Below are positions 1-8,093 of a stretch of DNA of 39,700 bases, piece after piece (within the stretch, counting starts at the first letter, position 1; the number at the start of each line of letters is the position of its first letter). The notes under the pieces were generated by a model. That model was not told the origin of the DNA, made no database searches, and worked only from the letters and a program-made list of their open reading frames with translations. Position numbers and translations under genes: made by a program. Origin of the DNA: an uncultured Ruminococcus sp. (GTDB taxonomy: Bacteria > Bacillota > Clostridia > Oscillospirales > Acutalibacteraceae); the NCBI GenBank assembly GCA_902790475.1, contig CADASG010000026.1:1-39700 (forward strand), in the 5' to 3' direction.

Positions 1-1
1 A

Positions 2-214
2 GTAAACGGCGGCTGGGCAAATAACTTCGGCGCAGCCGAGGAAGGCTTTGTATGCACCAGCGGCGAGGCGTTCAACGCAGTTTACAACGGCAAAAACATC
101 TACGTTCACGTAGAAGAGTCCGGCTCTACCGTGATCCTGCTGCTCGACCTTACTCAGTTTGATTACGCTACAAAGACCGGCGCTTCCGTAAAGATCACAG
201 TAGTGCCTGCATAA
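2..214 (+). CDS. C-terminal fragment of a secreted protein, possibly starch-binding
   Basis: The window opens inside a gene. An open frame runs from base 2 to a TAA at 212-214 and encodes the last 70 residues. The fragment starts VNGGWANNFGAAEEG and continues with short beta-strand-like stretches, including a run with IYVHVEESG and VILLLDL, and ends in KITVVPA. The W-N-N-F-G pattern followed by alternating strands loosely resembles the end of X25/CBM-type starch-binding domains, in which a 'NGSW..N(Y/F)G' motif precedes the last strands. That is weak similarity by eye. A rho-independent terminator follows 24 bases after the stop, so this is the end of its transcript. The missing upstream part would decide the function. 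Confidence 0.5.
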   Translation, partial: VNGGWANNFGAAEEGFVCTSGEAFNAVYNGKNIYVHVEESGSTVILLLDLTQFDYATKTGASVKITVVPA

Positions 215-237
215 TTTTGAAAGCATAATGTTATAAT

Positions 238-275
238 AAAAATCGCGGTGACTTTGAAAAGCCACCGCGATTTTT
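238..275 (+). terminator. rho-independent terminator of the left-edge gene
   Basis: The 8-bp GC-rich stem TCGCGGTG (243-250) pairs with CACCGCGA (263-270) around a 12-base loop. A run of five A before and a T-tract after extend the pairing, so the U-tract ends at about 276. Confidence 0.9.
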
Positions 276-341
276 TGCATTTTTTGTGCGTTTTGAGAAA
301 AATAATCATCTACATTTTGTTATATATATTGAAAAATTAAC

Positions 342-370
342 TTGCGTTACGCCACATATTGTGGTAAAAT
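342..370 (+). promoter_or_regulatory. sigma-A-type promoter of the wall hydrolase gene
   Basis: A -35-like TTGCGT (342-347) is separated by 17 bases from a -10 TAAAAT (365-370). The start codon follows at 404. Confidence 0.6.
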
Positions 371-403
371 AGAATAGTATAAAAATGTATTTAGGTGATA
401 AGT

Positions 404-1225
404 TTGAATACAGAAAAAATCAGGAATTTTGTAAAAACACACAGAAAAGCAGTGATCGGAGGCAGCGTCGCACTCGTGACTGTTCTGTTGGTTTTGCATA
501 TCACGCTGTTCGGCGGTGTGCTGAACGCGGGAGATAATTTAAGTGCTGTAAGGCCGAGCTCTCAGATAAATCCGCGCATCAAGGAAATCGAGGAAAAAGG
601 CGCGGTGATACTCTCTCCCTCCGAGGAGCTCAACTCAACGGCGGCAGGGACTCAGCAGGCTACCAAAAGAGCAAGGCAGAAAAAAACCAACTCAGCGACT
701 ACCGCTCCGGCAACTCAGCGCCCCACAGCCGCAACGACCCCTTCGGGAAACGTAGTATTCGCGACCGCGGCTCCCGTGGAGACTCCTGCCGACTACAACG
801 CGCAGTGGGATCAGGGCTATCTTGTAGCCATAGATAATCCCGATACTTCGTACTCAACAGCTCAAATCACCCTGACCGACGAGGACAGGGACTTGCTTGA
901 ACGTCTCTGCTACGGCGAATTCGGCGGCGGCGGATTTGTCGGCGCTTCGCTTATCGCTCAGTCGGTAAAGGACGCGATGTGCTTCGACGGCTACACAAGC
1001 GTAGCGCAGGTCATAAACGAGTACAAATATACAGGCAGCACGACCAGCGGAAAAAACACAGCCTGTCAGCAGGCGGTCAAGTATGTGTTTGATGAAAACC
1101 GTGACGCGGTACAGCACCGCATAATGTACATGTACAACCCCTACATGGTTTCCAGTGAGTTCCACGAAAGCCAAAAGTTCATCCTCTCCTATGAGAACGT
1201 CCGCTTTTTCGACCGCTGGCACTGA
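404..1225 (+). CDS. membrane-anchored cell wall hydrolase, SleB-like
   Basis: The predicted protein has 273 residues. A basic N-terminus is followed by one membrane segment (about residues 17-38), then a Thr/Ala/Pro-rich linker (about 65-130), and a C-terminal domain from about residue 150. That domain matches the Hydrolase_2 (SleB/CwlJ) fold: a DRDLLERLCYGEFGG stretch places Glu172 where the family has its catalytic glutamate, followed by the 'GASLIAQSV' helix. Conserved YMYNP, FHESQKF and RFFDRWH blocks close the protein. Family members cleave peptidoglycan, classically spore cortex during germination, but this architecture could equally serve vegetative wall remodelling. The TTG at 404 is preferred over the GTG at 395, because the GTG lies inside the likely ribosome binding site AGGTGA (393-398). 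The gene stands alone with its own promoter. Confidence 0.75.
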   Translation: MNTEKIRNFVKTHRKAVIGGSVALVTVLLVLHITLFGGVLNAGDNLSAVRPSSQINPRIKEIEEKGAVILSPSEELNSTAAGTQQATKRARQKKTNSATTAPATQRPTAATTPSGNVVFATAAPVETPADYNAQWDQGYLVAIDNPDTSYSTAQITLTDEDRDLLERLCYGEFGGGGFVGASLIAQSVKDAMCFDGYTSVAQVINEYKYTGSTTSGKNTACQQAVKYVFDENRDAVQHRIMYMYNPYMVSSEFHESQKFILSYENVRFFDRWH

Positions 1226-1234
1226 TCAAAAATG

Positions 1235-1274
1235 ATAGGCAATACCGCATAATTCAGGTGTGCGGATTGCCTAT
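1235..1274. repeat. 40-bp palindromic repeat (family P1, short form)
   Basis: A near-perfect palindrome: ATAGGCAATACCGCATAAT is followed by a complementary arm ending GCGGATTGCCTAT. The same element occurs at 19167 and 23082, and its arms form the ends of longer copies at 17748 and 20524. It lies directly after the wall hydrolase stop and may also fold into a transcript hairpin. Confidence 0.85.
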
Positions 1275-1294
1275 ATTCTTTTCCCGTAAGACCA

Positions 1295-1320
1295 AAGGGC
1301 GGCTCAGTCGAGCCGCCCTT
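1295..1320. terminator. hairpin between convergent wall hydrolase gene and argF
   Basis: The 11-bp perfect stem AAGGGCGGCTC / GAGCCGCCCTT has a 4-base loop (AGTC). It sits between the two convergent genes, 17 bases beyond the argF stop on the minus strand. The T-tract is short on both strands, so termination strength is uncertain. Confidence 0.7.
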
Positions 1321-1336
1321 AACGTTTATATTTCTG

Positions 1337-2260
1337 TTATTCCTCGTCCTTTTTGTCGAGCAGGCACTCTACAAGAACGGCTTTTTGCGCGTGGAGACGG
1401 TTTTCCGCTTCCTCGAAGATCTCGTCGGCGTGAGCCTCAAATACTTCGGCGGTGATCTCCTCGCCGCGGTGAGCCGGCAGGCAGTGGAGCACCATGCACT
1501 CGTCGTTGGTGACGGTCATAAGCTCGTCGTTCACCTGATAGCCCTCGAAGGCAGCCTCGCGGATCTTCTTTTCTTCCTCCTGACCCATGGAAGCCCATAC
1601 GTCGGTGAGCACCACGTCGGCATTTTTTGCAGCCTCCTTGGGGTCGCGGACGATCTCAAATTTATCGCCGAACTGCTTGCCGAATTCAATTATGTTGTCG
1701 GGCGGCATATAGCCCTCGGGACATGCGGCGGAAAAGCTCATGCCCGTGCGCAGCGCGCCTACGATCAGCGAATTCATCATGTTGTTTCCGTCGCCAATAA
1801 AGCACATTTTCAGCCCTTCGAGCTTGCCCTTATACTCGCGGATCGTCATAAGATCGGCAAGCACCTGACAGGGGTGACAGTAGTCGGTCAAGCCGTTGAT
1901 GATCGGGATAGAGCCGTACTCAGCCAGCGCTTCTACCTCGCTCTGCTCAAAGGTACGGATCATGATCGCGTCCAAAAAGCGTGAGAGCACGCGTGCGGTG
2001 TCCTCAACAGGCTCGCCTCTGCCGATCTGCAGGTCGTTTGAGCTCAAAAACAGCGGATAGCCGCCGAGCTGGGTCATGCCGACCTCAAAGGATACGCGTG
2101 TACGGGTGCTGGATTTCTCAAAGATCATGCCCAGCGTTTTGCCTGCGAGCAGCTTGTGCTCGATGCCGTGCTTCTGCTCGTATTTGAGCTGGTCGGCGAG
2201 GTTAAGGGTTTTTGTGATCTGCTCGGACGACCAGTCCTCGAGCCTTAACAGATGTTTCAT
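1337..2260 (-). CDS. argF: ornithine carbamoyltransferase
   Basis: Transfers the carbamoyl group of carbamoyl phosphate to ornithine, giving citrulline; a cytosolic step of arginine synthesis. The 307-residue length is normal for the family. The carbamoyl phosphate-binding motif STRT is at residues 51-54, the HPCQ motif at about 130, and the ornithine-binding HCLPAHRGEE motif near residue 263. It is the last gene of the argC-J-B-GNAT-D-F cluster. Its ATG lies 4 bases beyond the argD stop, and its ribosome binding site (GGAGGAG) lies within the end of argD, so the two are probably translationally linked. An anabolic role is inferred from the neighbours; sequence alone does not fully exclude a catabolic OTC. 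Confidence 0.95.
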   Translation of the reverse strand: MKHLLRLEDWSSEQITKTLNLADQLKYEQKHGIEHKLLAGKTLGMIFEKSSTRTRVSFEVGMTQLGGYPLFLSSNDLQIGRGEPVEDTARVLSRFLDAIMIRTFEQSEVEALAEYGSIPIINGLTDYCHPCQVLADLMTIREYKGKLEGLKMCFIGDGNNMMNSLIVGALRTGMSFSAACPEGYMPPDNIIEFGKQFGDKFEIVRDPKEAAKNADVVLTDVWASMGQEEEKKIREAAFEGYQVNDELMTVTNDECMVLHCLPAHRGEEITAEVFEAHADEIFEEAENRLHAQKAVLVECLLDKKDEE

Positions 2261-2264
2261 TTTA

Positions 2265-3431
2265 TCAACACTCCTCCAATGTGGATTTTAATATTTCGGT
2301 TGCTTCGTCGATCTCTTCGGTCGTGATGGTAAGCGGCGGCAGCATTCTCAGCACGTCCTTTGCCGTGATTATCAGCAGTCCGTTTTGAACGCATTTTACG
2401 GCGATATCGTGCGCGTCGCCGTCGATCTCTATGCCGACCATCAGTCCTAAGCGGCGAACGCTTTTGACCTGATGGATCGCTCTCAGCTTCTGTTCAAGAT
2501 AAGCGCCCTTTTCCTCGACGCCCTTTAGGAACGCGGGGTCGGATACCGTGTCGAGCACATAGTTAGCGCCTGCGCAGACGACGGGATTCGCGCCGAAGGT
2601 GCTTCCGTGGGTGGACGGCGTCATAACGCCCTCAGCCTTTTCGCCGCATATGCACACGCCTATCGGCAGGCCGCCGCCCAGTCCCTTTGCCGCAGTGATC
2701 AGATCGGGCTTGATATCGTAATGCTCATAGGCAAAGAGCTTTCCCGTTCTTCCAACGCCGGTCTGAACCTCATCGACGATAACGAGGATGTCGCGCTCCG
2801 CGCAGAATTCCGCAAGCGCCTTGACATAGCTCTTGTCGAGGATATTCACGCCGCCCTCGCCCTGAACGACCTCTATCAGCACCGCGCAGGTTTTGTCGGT
2901 GACGGTGGCTCTCAGGGAGTCAAGGCTGTTCGGCTCGGCGTATGCAAAGCCTCCGGTAAACGGGAAAAAGAAGTTGTGAAAAACGTCCTGACCCGTTGCC
3001 GAGAGGGTGGTCACGGTTCTGCCGTGGAAGGAGTTTTTCAGGGTGACGATCTCATTTCTGTCCGCGCCGTATTTGTCGAAGCTGTATTTGCGCGCGGTTT
3101 TGACGGCGCACTCGTTAGCCTCCGCGCCGCTGTTGCCGAAGCAGACCTTGGAAAGACCCGTCAGCGTGCAGAGCTTTTCCGCTAAGTCGCTTGCCTGCCG
3201 GCTGTAAAAGTAGTTTGACATATGCTGGATCGTGCCTGCCTGAGCGGTAACGGCTTTTATCCAGCCCTCGTCGCAGTAGCCGAGGCTGTTTACGCCTATG
3301 CCGGAGCTGACGTCGATATAGCGCTTTCCGTCCTCGTCAAAGGCGGTCGCGCCCTTTCCGCTTTTCAGCGCCACGTCGTACCTTCCGTAGGTGTGCATTA
3401 TGTATTGTAAATCTTTTTCTTTAGTGTTCAT
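2265..3431 (-). CDS. argD: acetylornithine aminotransferase
   Basis: A class III PLP-dependent aminotransferase (388 residues) that converts N-acetylglutamate semialdehyde and glutamate to N-acetylornithine. Visible landmarks are CFGNSGAEANE (PLP phosphate binding), the FHGRT block, the IVDEVQTGVGRTG motif with the PLP-contacting Asp, and the Schiff-base lysine in AAKGLGGGLPIG. The length is typical. Its ATG overlaps the TGA of the upstream GNAT gene (ATGA, 3428-3431), a sign of translational coupling. The downstream argF starts 4 bases after its stop. Ornithine or GABA aminotransferase activity is possible in this superfamily, but the context makes ArgD the clear call. Confidence 0.95.
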   Translation of the reverse strand: MNTKEKDLQYIMHTYGRYDVALKSGKGATAFDEDGKRYIDVSSGIGVNSLGYCDEGWIKAVTAQAGTIQHMSNYFYSRQASDLAEKLCTLTGLSKVCFGNSGAEANECAVKTARKYSFDKYGADRNEIVTLKNSFHGRTVTTLSATGQDVFHNFFFPFTGGFAYAEPNSLDSLRATVTDKTCAVLIEVVQGEGGVNILDKSYVKALAEFCAERDILVIVDEVQTGVGRTGKLFAYEHYDIKPDLITAAKGLGGGLPIGVCICGEKAEGVMTPSTHGSTFGANPVVCAGANYVLDTVSDPAFLKGVEEKGAYLEQKLRAIHQVKSVRRLGLMVGIEIDGDAHDIAVKCVQNGLLIITAKDVLRMLPPLTITTEEIDEATEILKSTLEEC

Positions 3432-3859
3432 GATAATATTTCCTTGTGGTTGTCGAACGAGAACACAAACACGTCGTCGCGCTTCTCAAAGCCGAAGTCG
3501 CGCCAAAAGTTTTGTCCCGTTTCGTTGTTTTGATAGCAAAAAATATGCGTCTTGTCAATGCCGTCTGCGGCGATCTGCTCAACAGCCCTCTGCGCCAGCT
3601 TGTGTCCGATGTGCCGTCTGCGATAGTCGGGCAGCACTGCCATGTGGTGGATAAAGCCGCGTCTGCCGTCGTGTCCTGCGAGCACTGTGCCCACTATCTT
3701 GCCGTCGATAACGGCGACCTGACTCATGCCCTCGTTGCGGTGCAGATAGCGCTCGATCTGAGAGCGCTCGTCAGCCGCGGAGAGCGCGCGTTTTGAGGTG
3801 ATTTGCCAAAGTGCGAATACTTCATCGTAATCGCCGATTGTCATTGGTCGAATTTTCAT
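3428..3859 (-). CDS. GNAT family N-acetyltransferase embedded in the arginine operon
   Basis: A 143-residue single-domain GNAT protein. The acetyl-CoA-binding motif A is clear: MAVLPDYRRRHIGHKLA (V-x-P-x-R-R-x-x-I/G). It is preceded by the GHDGRRGFIHH strand and followed by the FCYQNNETGQNFWRDFGF C-terminal block, a layout like YpeA-type GNATs. The acceptor substrate cannot be read from sequence. It sits between argB (15-base gap) and argD (4-base overlap), so it is co-translated with arginine enzymes. The position invites the idea of a short N-acetylglutamate synthase or of acetylation control of the pathway, but the bifunctional ArgJ may already supply N-acetylglutamate. Ribosome binding site: AGAGGACAGG. 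Confidence 0.8.
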   Translation of the reverse strand: MKIRPMTIGDYDEVFALWQITSKRALSAADERSQIERYLHRNEGMSQVAVIDGKIVGTVLAGHDGRRGFIHHMAVLPDYRRRHIGHKLAQRAVEQIAADGIDKTHIFCYQNNETGQNFWRDFGFEKRDDVFVFSFDNHKEILS

Positions 3860-3874
3860 ATACCTGTCCTCTGA

Positions 3875-4729
3875 TCAATAAAACATGGTGCCGATACCCT
3901 CGTCGCTGAACAGCTCCAGAATGATGGAGTGCTCGATCCTGCCGTCGATGATGTGTGCGCGGTTCACGCCGTTGCGCACAGCCTCTACGCAGCAGTCGAT
4001 TTTGGGGATCATGCCGCCCTTGATTATTCCGTCGCGCTTTAACATTGGTACCTCGCTGACGTTGACTACGGGGATCAGCGATTCCGGGTCGCTGACGTCG
4101 CGGAGCAGTCCGCGTATATCCGTCATCAAAATCAGCTTTTTCGCGTTCAGCTTCGCGGCGATCTGCGCCGCGGCGAGATCGGCGTTGATGTTGTACACGT
4201 TGCCGTCGTAGCCGCCTGCGACGGTCGCGACTATCGGCAGATAGCCGTCGCCGATAGCCATCTGTATCGGCTCGGGATTCACGTCGCGGATCTCTCCCAC
4301 GAAGCCGAGATCCTCCGCGCCGGTCACGAGCTTGTCAGCCATCAGCATTCTGCCGTCCAGACCGCAGAGACCCAGCGCCTTTCCTCCGTGGCTTTCCAGA
4401 AGCTGGACAAGGCTTTTGTTGACCTTGCCGGCAAGCACCATCTGCACGATGTCGATCGTTTCCTGATCGGTAACGCGCATACCGCCCTCAAAGCGGCTCT
4501 CCTTGCCGATCGCGTTGAGCATGGCGTTGATCTCGGGACCGCCGCCGTGTACCAGTACCACGTTGATGCCGACAAGCTGCATCAGCACAAGGTCGTTCAT
4601 CACTGCGGATTTAAGTTCTTCATTTATCATGGCGTTGCCGCCGTATTTCACGACGATGGTTTCGCCCGTCCATTTTTTGATATATGGCATGGCCTGGATC
4701 AAGACCTTAGCCCGTTTTGCATTGTCCAT
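3875..4729 (-). CDS. argB: acetylglutamate kinase
   Basis: Phosphorylates N-acetylglutamate to N-acetylglutamyl 5-phosphate, usually the arginine-inhibited step when the pathway is cyclic. It has 284 residues of the amino acid kinase fold. VVKYGGNAM (about residues 27-35) is the N-terminal phosphate-binding lysine/glycine loop, LVHGGGPEIN the substrate-binding glycine loop, and NINADLAAAQIA and KLILMTDIRGLL the nucleotide-binding part. The N-terminal extension before the kinase core (MDNAKRAKVLIQAMPYIKK) is the kind of N-terminal helix seen in arginine-sensitive hexameric enzymes, so feedback inhibition by arginine is likely (inference). It lies 10 bases downstream of argJ. Confidence 0.95.
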   Translation of the reverse strand: MDNAKRAKVLIQAMPYIKKWTGETIVVKYGGNAMINEELKSAVMNDLVLMQLVGINVVLVHGGGPEINAMLNAIGKESRFEGGMRVTDQETIDIVQMVLAGKVNKSLVQLLESHGGKALGLCGLDGRMLMADKLVTGAEDLGFVGEIRDVNPEPIQMAIGDGYLPIVATVAGGYDGNVYNINADLAAAQIAAKLNAKKLILMTDIRGLLRDVSDPESLIPVVNVSEVPMLKRDGIIKGGMIPKIDCCVEAVRNGVNRAHIIDGRIEHSIILELFSDEGIGTMFY

Positions 4730-4739
4730 GTGTTTCTCC

Positions 4740-6011
4740 CTATGTCCGGTAATCGCCGTTGATTTTTACGTAATCGTAGGTCAGGTCGCAGCCGTATGCT
4801 TCGGCTGCGGCGGTTCCGTCGCCGAGCTTGATCACGATGGTTATCTCGTTTTCGAGCAGGATCTCCTTTGCCTTGTCCTCGTCAAAGGCAAGGCCGCAGC
4901 CGTTTTGACATACCAAAATCCCGCCCTTTGCGCTTTGGTAGCTGACGTCGATTTTTTTCACGTCCGTCTGTGCGCCGCTGTAGCCGATCGCACAGAGGAT
5001 ACGTCCGCAGTTCGCGTCCGCGCCGAACATGGCGGCTTTCACCAAGCTGGAGCAGATAACGCTCTTGGCTATGGTTTTGGCGGAGCTTTCGTCCTTTGCG
5101 CCGCTCACTTTTGCTATGATCAGCTTTGTCGCGCCCTCGCCGTCGGCGGCGAGCTTTTTGGCGACAGCCTTGAACGCCTCTGTCAGCGCCTCGGTAAAGT
5201 CGCGGTAGTCCGCGTTCTTTTCGGTGATCTCGGGATTTCCTGCCAGACCCGACGCCATGATCGCGAGAGTGTCGTTGGTGGAGGTGTCGCCGTCCACGCT
5301 CACCATGTTGTAGCTTACGTCGGCGGCTTCCGTCAGCGCCGAGCGAAGCATTTCAGCTGAGATCGCCGCGTCGGTGGTGACGAACGAAAGGGTGGTGCCC
5401 ATGTTGATGTGTATCATGCCGCTTCCCTTTGCGATGCCGCCTATGGTAACGGTCTTGCCGCTCAGCTCAAGCTGAACTGCCCACTCCTTTTTGACGGTGT
5501 CGGTGGTCATTATCGCTTCCGCCGCGTTGGTGCCGCCGTCCTTGGACAGTATATCCTTTAGAGCTTCGACTCCTTTTTCTATCGGCTCAATCGGAAGAGC
5601 CTGACCGATAACGCCCGTGGAGGCGACTATCACATCATTCTCGTCGATGCCGAGCGCCTGAGCCGCAAGCCTGCCCATTGCCTCGGCTTTTTCCATGCCG
5701 TCGGGGTTGCAGGCATTGGCGTTGCCGGAATTCACGATCACAGCCTGCGCCGTTCCGTTTGCCAGATGCGCTTGGGTGAGATAGATGGTGTCGGATTTTA
5801 CAAGATTTTTCGTGAAGAGCGCCGCCGCCGTGCAGGGACGCTCGCAATAGATCACGGCAAGGTCGCGTTTGCCGCTTTTCGGAAGCAGCGGCTCATTTGC
5901 CTGTGCCGCCTGCGTTGCGTTTGTCGCCGCTTTGATCCCTGCGCATACGCCGTTTGCGGTGAATCCGAGCGGAGAAGTGACCGAACCGTTTATAAATTTA
6001 AAATCGTTCAT
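4740..6011 (-). CDS. argJ: ornithine acetyltransferase / N-acetylglutamate synthase
   Basis: Transfers the acetyl group from N-acetylornithine to glutamate, recycling it, and in bifunctional members also uses acetyl-CoA. The protein has 423 residues, a little longer than the usual 390-410. ArgJ precursors self-cleave before a catalytic Thr in a conserved KGSGMIHPNMATML-type segment. Here the segment reads KGSGMIHINMGTTLSF, so the Thr is kept but the residue before it is Gly instead of Ala, and Pro and Met of the consensus are replaced. The SVDGDTSTNDT block and the C-terminal TYDYVKINGDYRT end are typical. Ribosome binding site AAAGG; gap of 16 bases to argC. No argA was seen, which fits ArgJ supplying acetylglutamate. 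Confidence 0.93.
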   Translation of the reverse strand: MNDFKFINGSVTSPLGFTANGVCAGIKAATNATQAAQANEPLLPKSGKRDLAVIYCERPCTAAALFTKNLVKSDTIYLTQAHLANGTAQAVIVNSGNANACNPDGMEKAEAMGRLAAQALGIDENDVIVASTGVIGQALPIEPIEKGVEALKDILSKDGGTNAAEAIMTTDTVKKEWAVQLELSGKTVTIGGIAKGSGMIHINMGTTLSFVTTDAAISAEMLRSALTEAADVSYNMVSVDGDTSTNDTLAIMASGLAGNPEITEKNADYRDFTEALTEAFKAVAKKLAADGEGATKLIIAKVSGAKDESSAKTIAKSVICSSLVKAAMFGADANCGRILCAIGYSGAQTDVKKIDVSYQSAKGGILVCQNGCGLAFDEDKAKEILLENEITIVIKLGDGTAAAEAYGCDLTYDYVKINGDYRT

Positions 6012-6027
6012 AGTGATGACCTTTATA

Positions 6028-7062
6028 TCAAAACGCCGGGGGAACCAAAATAAGTCCCGCGGTTTCGTCTAAACCGAAGATGATGTTCATGTTTTGGATA
6101 GCCTGTCCTGCCGCGCCCTTCACCATGTTGTCGATGGCGGCGCAGGCGATCAGCTTGCCGGCGCGCTTGTCGTGGTGAATGGAAATGTCGCAGAAGTTTG
6201 AGTATCTTACGTTGTGGATGTCCGCACACTGACCGTCGGGCAGCAGGCGTATAAATACCTCGTCTTTGTAGAAGTCCTCATAAGAATCGCGGATCTGTTC
6301 AAAGGTCACGCCGTCTTTGATATCGGCGTAGACCGTCGCCAAAATACCGCGGTTCACGGGGAGAAGGTGCGGCACGAAGGTAACGGTAACGTCCTCGCCG
6401 CTGAGCTTGGAGAGCGTCTGCTCGATTTCGGGAGTGTGACGGTGAGAGGCTACCTTGTAGGCGTGGAAGCCCTCGTTCAGCTCGGGAAAGTGGCTTCCCT
6501 GAGTTGGCTTTCTTCCTGCGCCCGTCACGCCGCTTTTGCAGTCGCAGATGATACCCTTGACGGATACCAGTCCCTTGATGACCGCAGGCGCGATGGCCAA
6601 CGGAGAACAGGTGGTGTAGCAGCCCGGGTTTGCCACGAGCTTTTTGCCCTTGATGGCATCTCGGAAGAACTCGGGCAGACCGTATACGCTCTGCTCGTGC
6701 AGCGACTTGTCCAAAAACGTGCCGCCGTACCATTCGGCGTATTCGTCCTCGCTTTTTAACCGGAAGTCCGCGCCCAAATCAATGAACGCCTTGCCTGCGC
6801 CGATACATTTTGCGGCGAGCTCCTGAGAAAGACCGTGGGGAAGTGCGGCGAAAATAACGTCGCTCTTTTCAACCACGGCGTCCTGATCCTCGCAGATCAT
6901 GTCGTTTAAAAACCGATATGAGGGATAAACCTCGCTGAGCGCCTGTCCCTCAAAGGAAACAGAGCTGACCGCGGCGATCTCCGCCTCGGGGTGCGCGAAC
7001 AAAAGACGCACCAGTTCCGCGCCGGCATAACCCGTAGCGCCGACGATTCCTGCTTTTATCAT
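6028..7062 (-). CDS. argC: N-acetyl-gamma-glutamyl-phosphate reductase
   Basis: Reduces N-acetylglutamyl phosphate to the semialdehyde with NADPH. The Rossmann loop GATGYAGAELVRLL is at residues 7-20, and the catalytic cysteine lies in NPGCYTT. The SGVTGAGRKP and HRHTPEIEQ blocks are the usual substrate-binding parts. The ATG at 7062 is chosen (344 residues), because the upstream GTG at 7074 lies inside the ribosome binding site AAGGTG. This is the first gene of the argC-J-B-GNAT-D-F block. No convincing ArgR box was seen in the 109 bases upstream, only a partial TGAATAAAT half-site near 7150. Transcription may therefore continue from the orphan gene upstream or start at an unrecognised promoter. 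Confidence 0.95.
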   Translation of the reverse strand: MIKAGIVGATGYAGAELVRLLFAHPEAEIAAVSSVSFEGQALSEVYPSYRFLNDMICEDQDAVVEKSDVIFAALPHGLSQELAAKCIGAGKAFIDLGADFRLKSEDEYAEWYGGTFLDKSLHEQSVYGLPEFFRDAIKGKKLVANPGCYTTCSPLAIAPAVIKGLVSVKGIICDCKSGVTGAGRKPTQGSHFPELNEGFHAYKVASHRHTPEIEQTLSKLSGEDVTVTFVPHLLPVNRGILATVYADIKDGVTFEQIRDSYEDFYKDEVFIRLLPDGQCADIHNVRYSNFCDISIHHDKRAGKLIACAAIDNMVKGAAGQAIQNMNIIFGLDETAGLILVPPAF

Positions 7063-7100
7063 GTTATGTAACACCTTGCTTTGTAATATTATTTATATAA

Positions 7101-7136
7101 GGCTCTTCCTTAGAACCAGTGGGTAAGAAGTAACAG
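7101..7136 (+). repeat. 36-bp direct repeat, copy 1
   Basis: The sequence beginning GGCTCTTCCTTAGAACCAGT matches 8009-8044 at 32 of 36 positions in the same orientation. The two copies bracket the orphan gene at 7172-7957. A third, partial, inverted copy is at 8231-8253. Confidence 0.8.
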
Positions 7137-7171
7137 TTATTCGGATTTATTCATCGATTTTTTCCTCGCTA

Positions 7172-7957
7172 TTATTCTAATGAGGAAAGTGGAATCAGCT
7201 GATCGCCGCTGTGTATATACCCTTTTAGAAAATCGGAGAAAATGACAACCGTTTCTTGATCGAGTACAGTACCATTTTCAATTAATTTTTGTATTGTGTC
7301 GGTGGCTTCTGCGGATACTAATTGCTTTAAGTAAGATTGCTCCAGTGCATATTCTTCTTTTGTTTTACTATCTTTCACGCTGATTTTGGAAAGGAAATAC
7401 AGCATCTCTGCAAGTTCTCTTGCTTTTTCCTTTGTAGCCTCAATCATCACTTCGGCTTGTTTTTCGTTAACTTCGACTTTCCTGGCAGAGCTCTTTCTGG
7501 ATTGTGCTCTTTGAATATGTTGTTGCCTGTCCATTTCAAGAATATCAGTTGCTTTAAGTTTGCGGCGCGGCTTACGACCGTTTTTAATTCTTGAAACAGC
7601 TCCCTTTATTTTTGGATGAATTTTATAGCGCCAGATGGTTTTTCCCAAAAGTAAAAAATCCTCTTGAACTTCAGGGTCTGATAACACATCTAAAGCAACT
7701 TCTCTGGCGGCATCGGCTATCTTCCTTCCAGCGGAAGGTTTTGGAGGTTGAGTGTATACCGTTTCCGTCTTTACTATCTCACGTGTAGGCATATCTTCTT
7801 CCGAGAGTGGGGAAATGTCTGGCAGAGCGCTCAGCGTTCCGTTTTCTTTTCGCACGCCGCCTTTGGAATGCGTTTCTCCTCTGTCAAATTTTTCAAACTC
7901 TTCTTCATCCATGGTGACCATCATAGGTCGACTTACTTTTTTCTTTGGCTCATCCAT
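7172..7957 (-). CDS. orphan protein of unknown function, helical, charged
   Basis: A 261-residue protein not recognised as any family. There is no signal peptide or membrane segment. The N-terminal 90 residues are rich in Glu, Lys, Ser and Pro and look disordered. Around residues 120-150 is a strongly basic stretch (KIHPKIKG, KNGRKPRRKLK). Residues 160-215 are Lys/Glu/Ala-rich and predicted helical or coiled coil, ending with a helical region around YLKQLVSAEATDTIQKLIENG. The ribosome binding site GAGGTG is 5 bases before the ATG. The codons are visibly more AT-rich than those of the flanking arg genes, and the gene splits argC-F from argG-H. Direct repeats flank it. Acquisition from elsewhere is an inference. 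Confidence 0.75.
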   Translation of the reverse strand: MDEPKKKVSRPMMVTMDEEEFEKFDRGETHSKGGVRKENGTLSALPDISPLSEEDMPTREIVKTETVYTQPPKPSAGRKIADAAREVALDVLSDPEVQEDFLLLGKTIWRYKIHPKIKGAVSRIKNGRKPRRKLKATDILEMDRQQHIQRAQSRKSSARKVEVNEKQAEVMIEATKEKARELAEMLYFLSKISVKDSKTKEEYALEQSYLKQLVSAEATDTIQKLIENGTVLDQETVVIFSDFLKGYIHSGDQLIPLSSLE

Positions 7958-8008
7958 ATTAACACCTCGGCTTTACTCGTTTTTACCATACTTTTTCTCA
8001 AAAAATCT

Positions 8009-8044
8009 GGCTTTTCCCTAGAACCAGTGGGTAAGAAGCAGCAG
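8009..8044 (+). repeat. 36-bp direct repeat, copy 2
   Basis: Begins GGCTTTTCCCTAGAACCAGT and shares 32 of 36 bases with 7101-7136. It lies 52 bases upstream of the orphan gene's start (minus strand), so the two copies bound a 944-bp segment. Confidence 0.8.
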
Positions 8045-8093
8045 TATAGTAGAATATGACTGAAAAAATGGCAAATAGCATTTATTCCACGGT

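Noticed and set aside
4503-5360. A long plus-strand frame across argB and argJ
   Set aside because: Antisense to two clear arginine genes; its translation is rich in Cys, Ala and His with no known motif.
7172-7957. The orphan gene as a phage or plasmid replication protein
   Set aside because: No integrase, replication or helix-turn-helix motif is visible; only charge and helical character can be stated.
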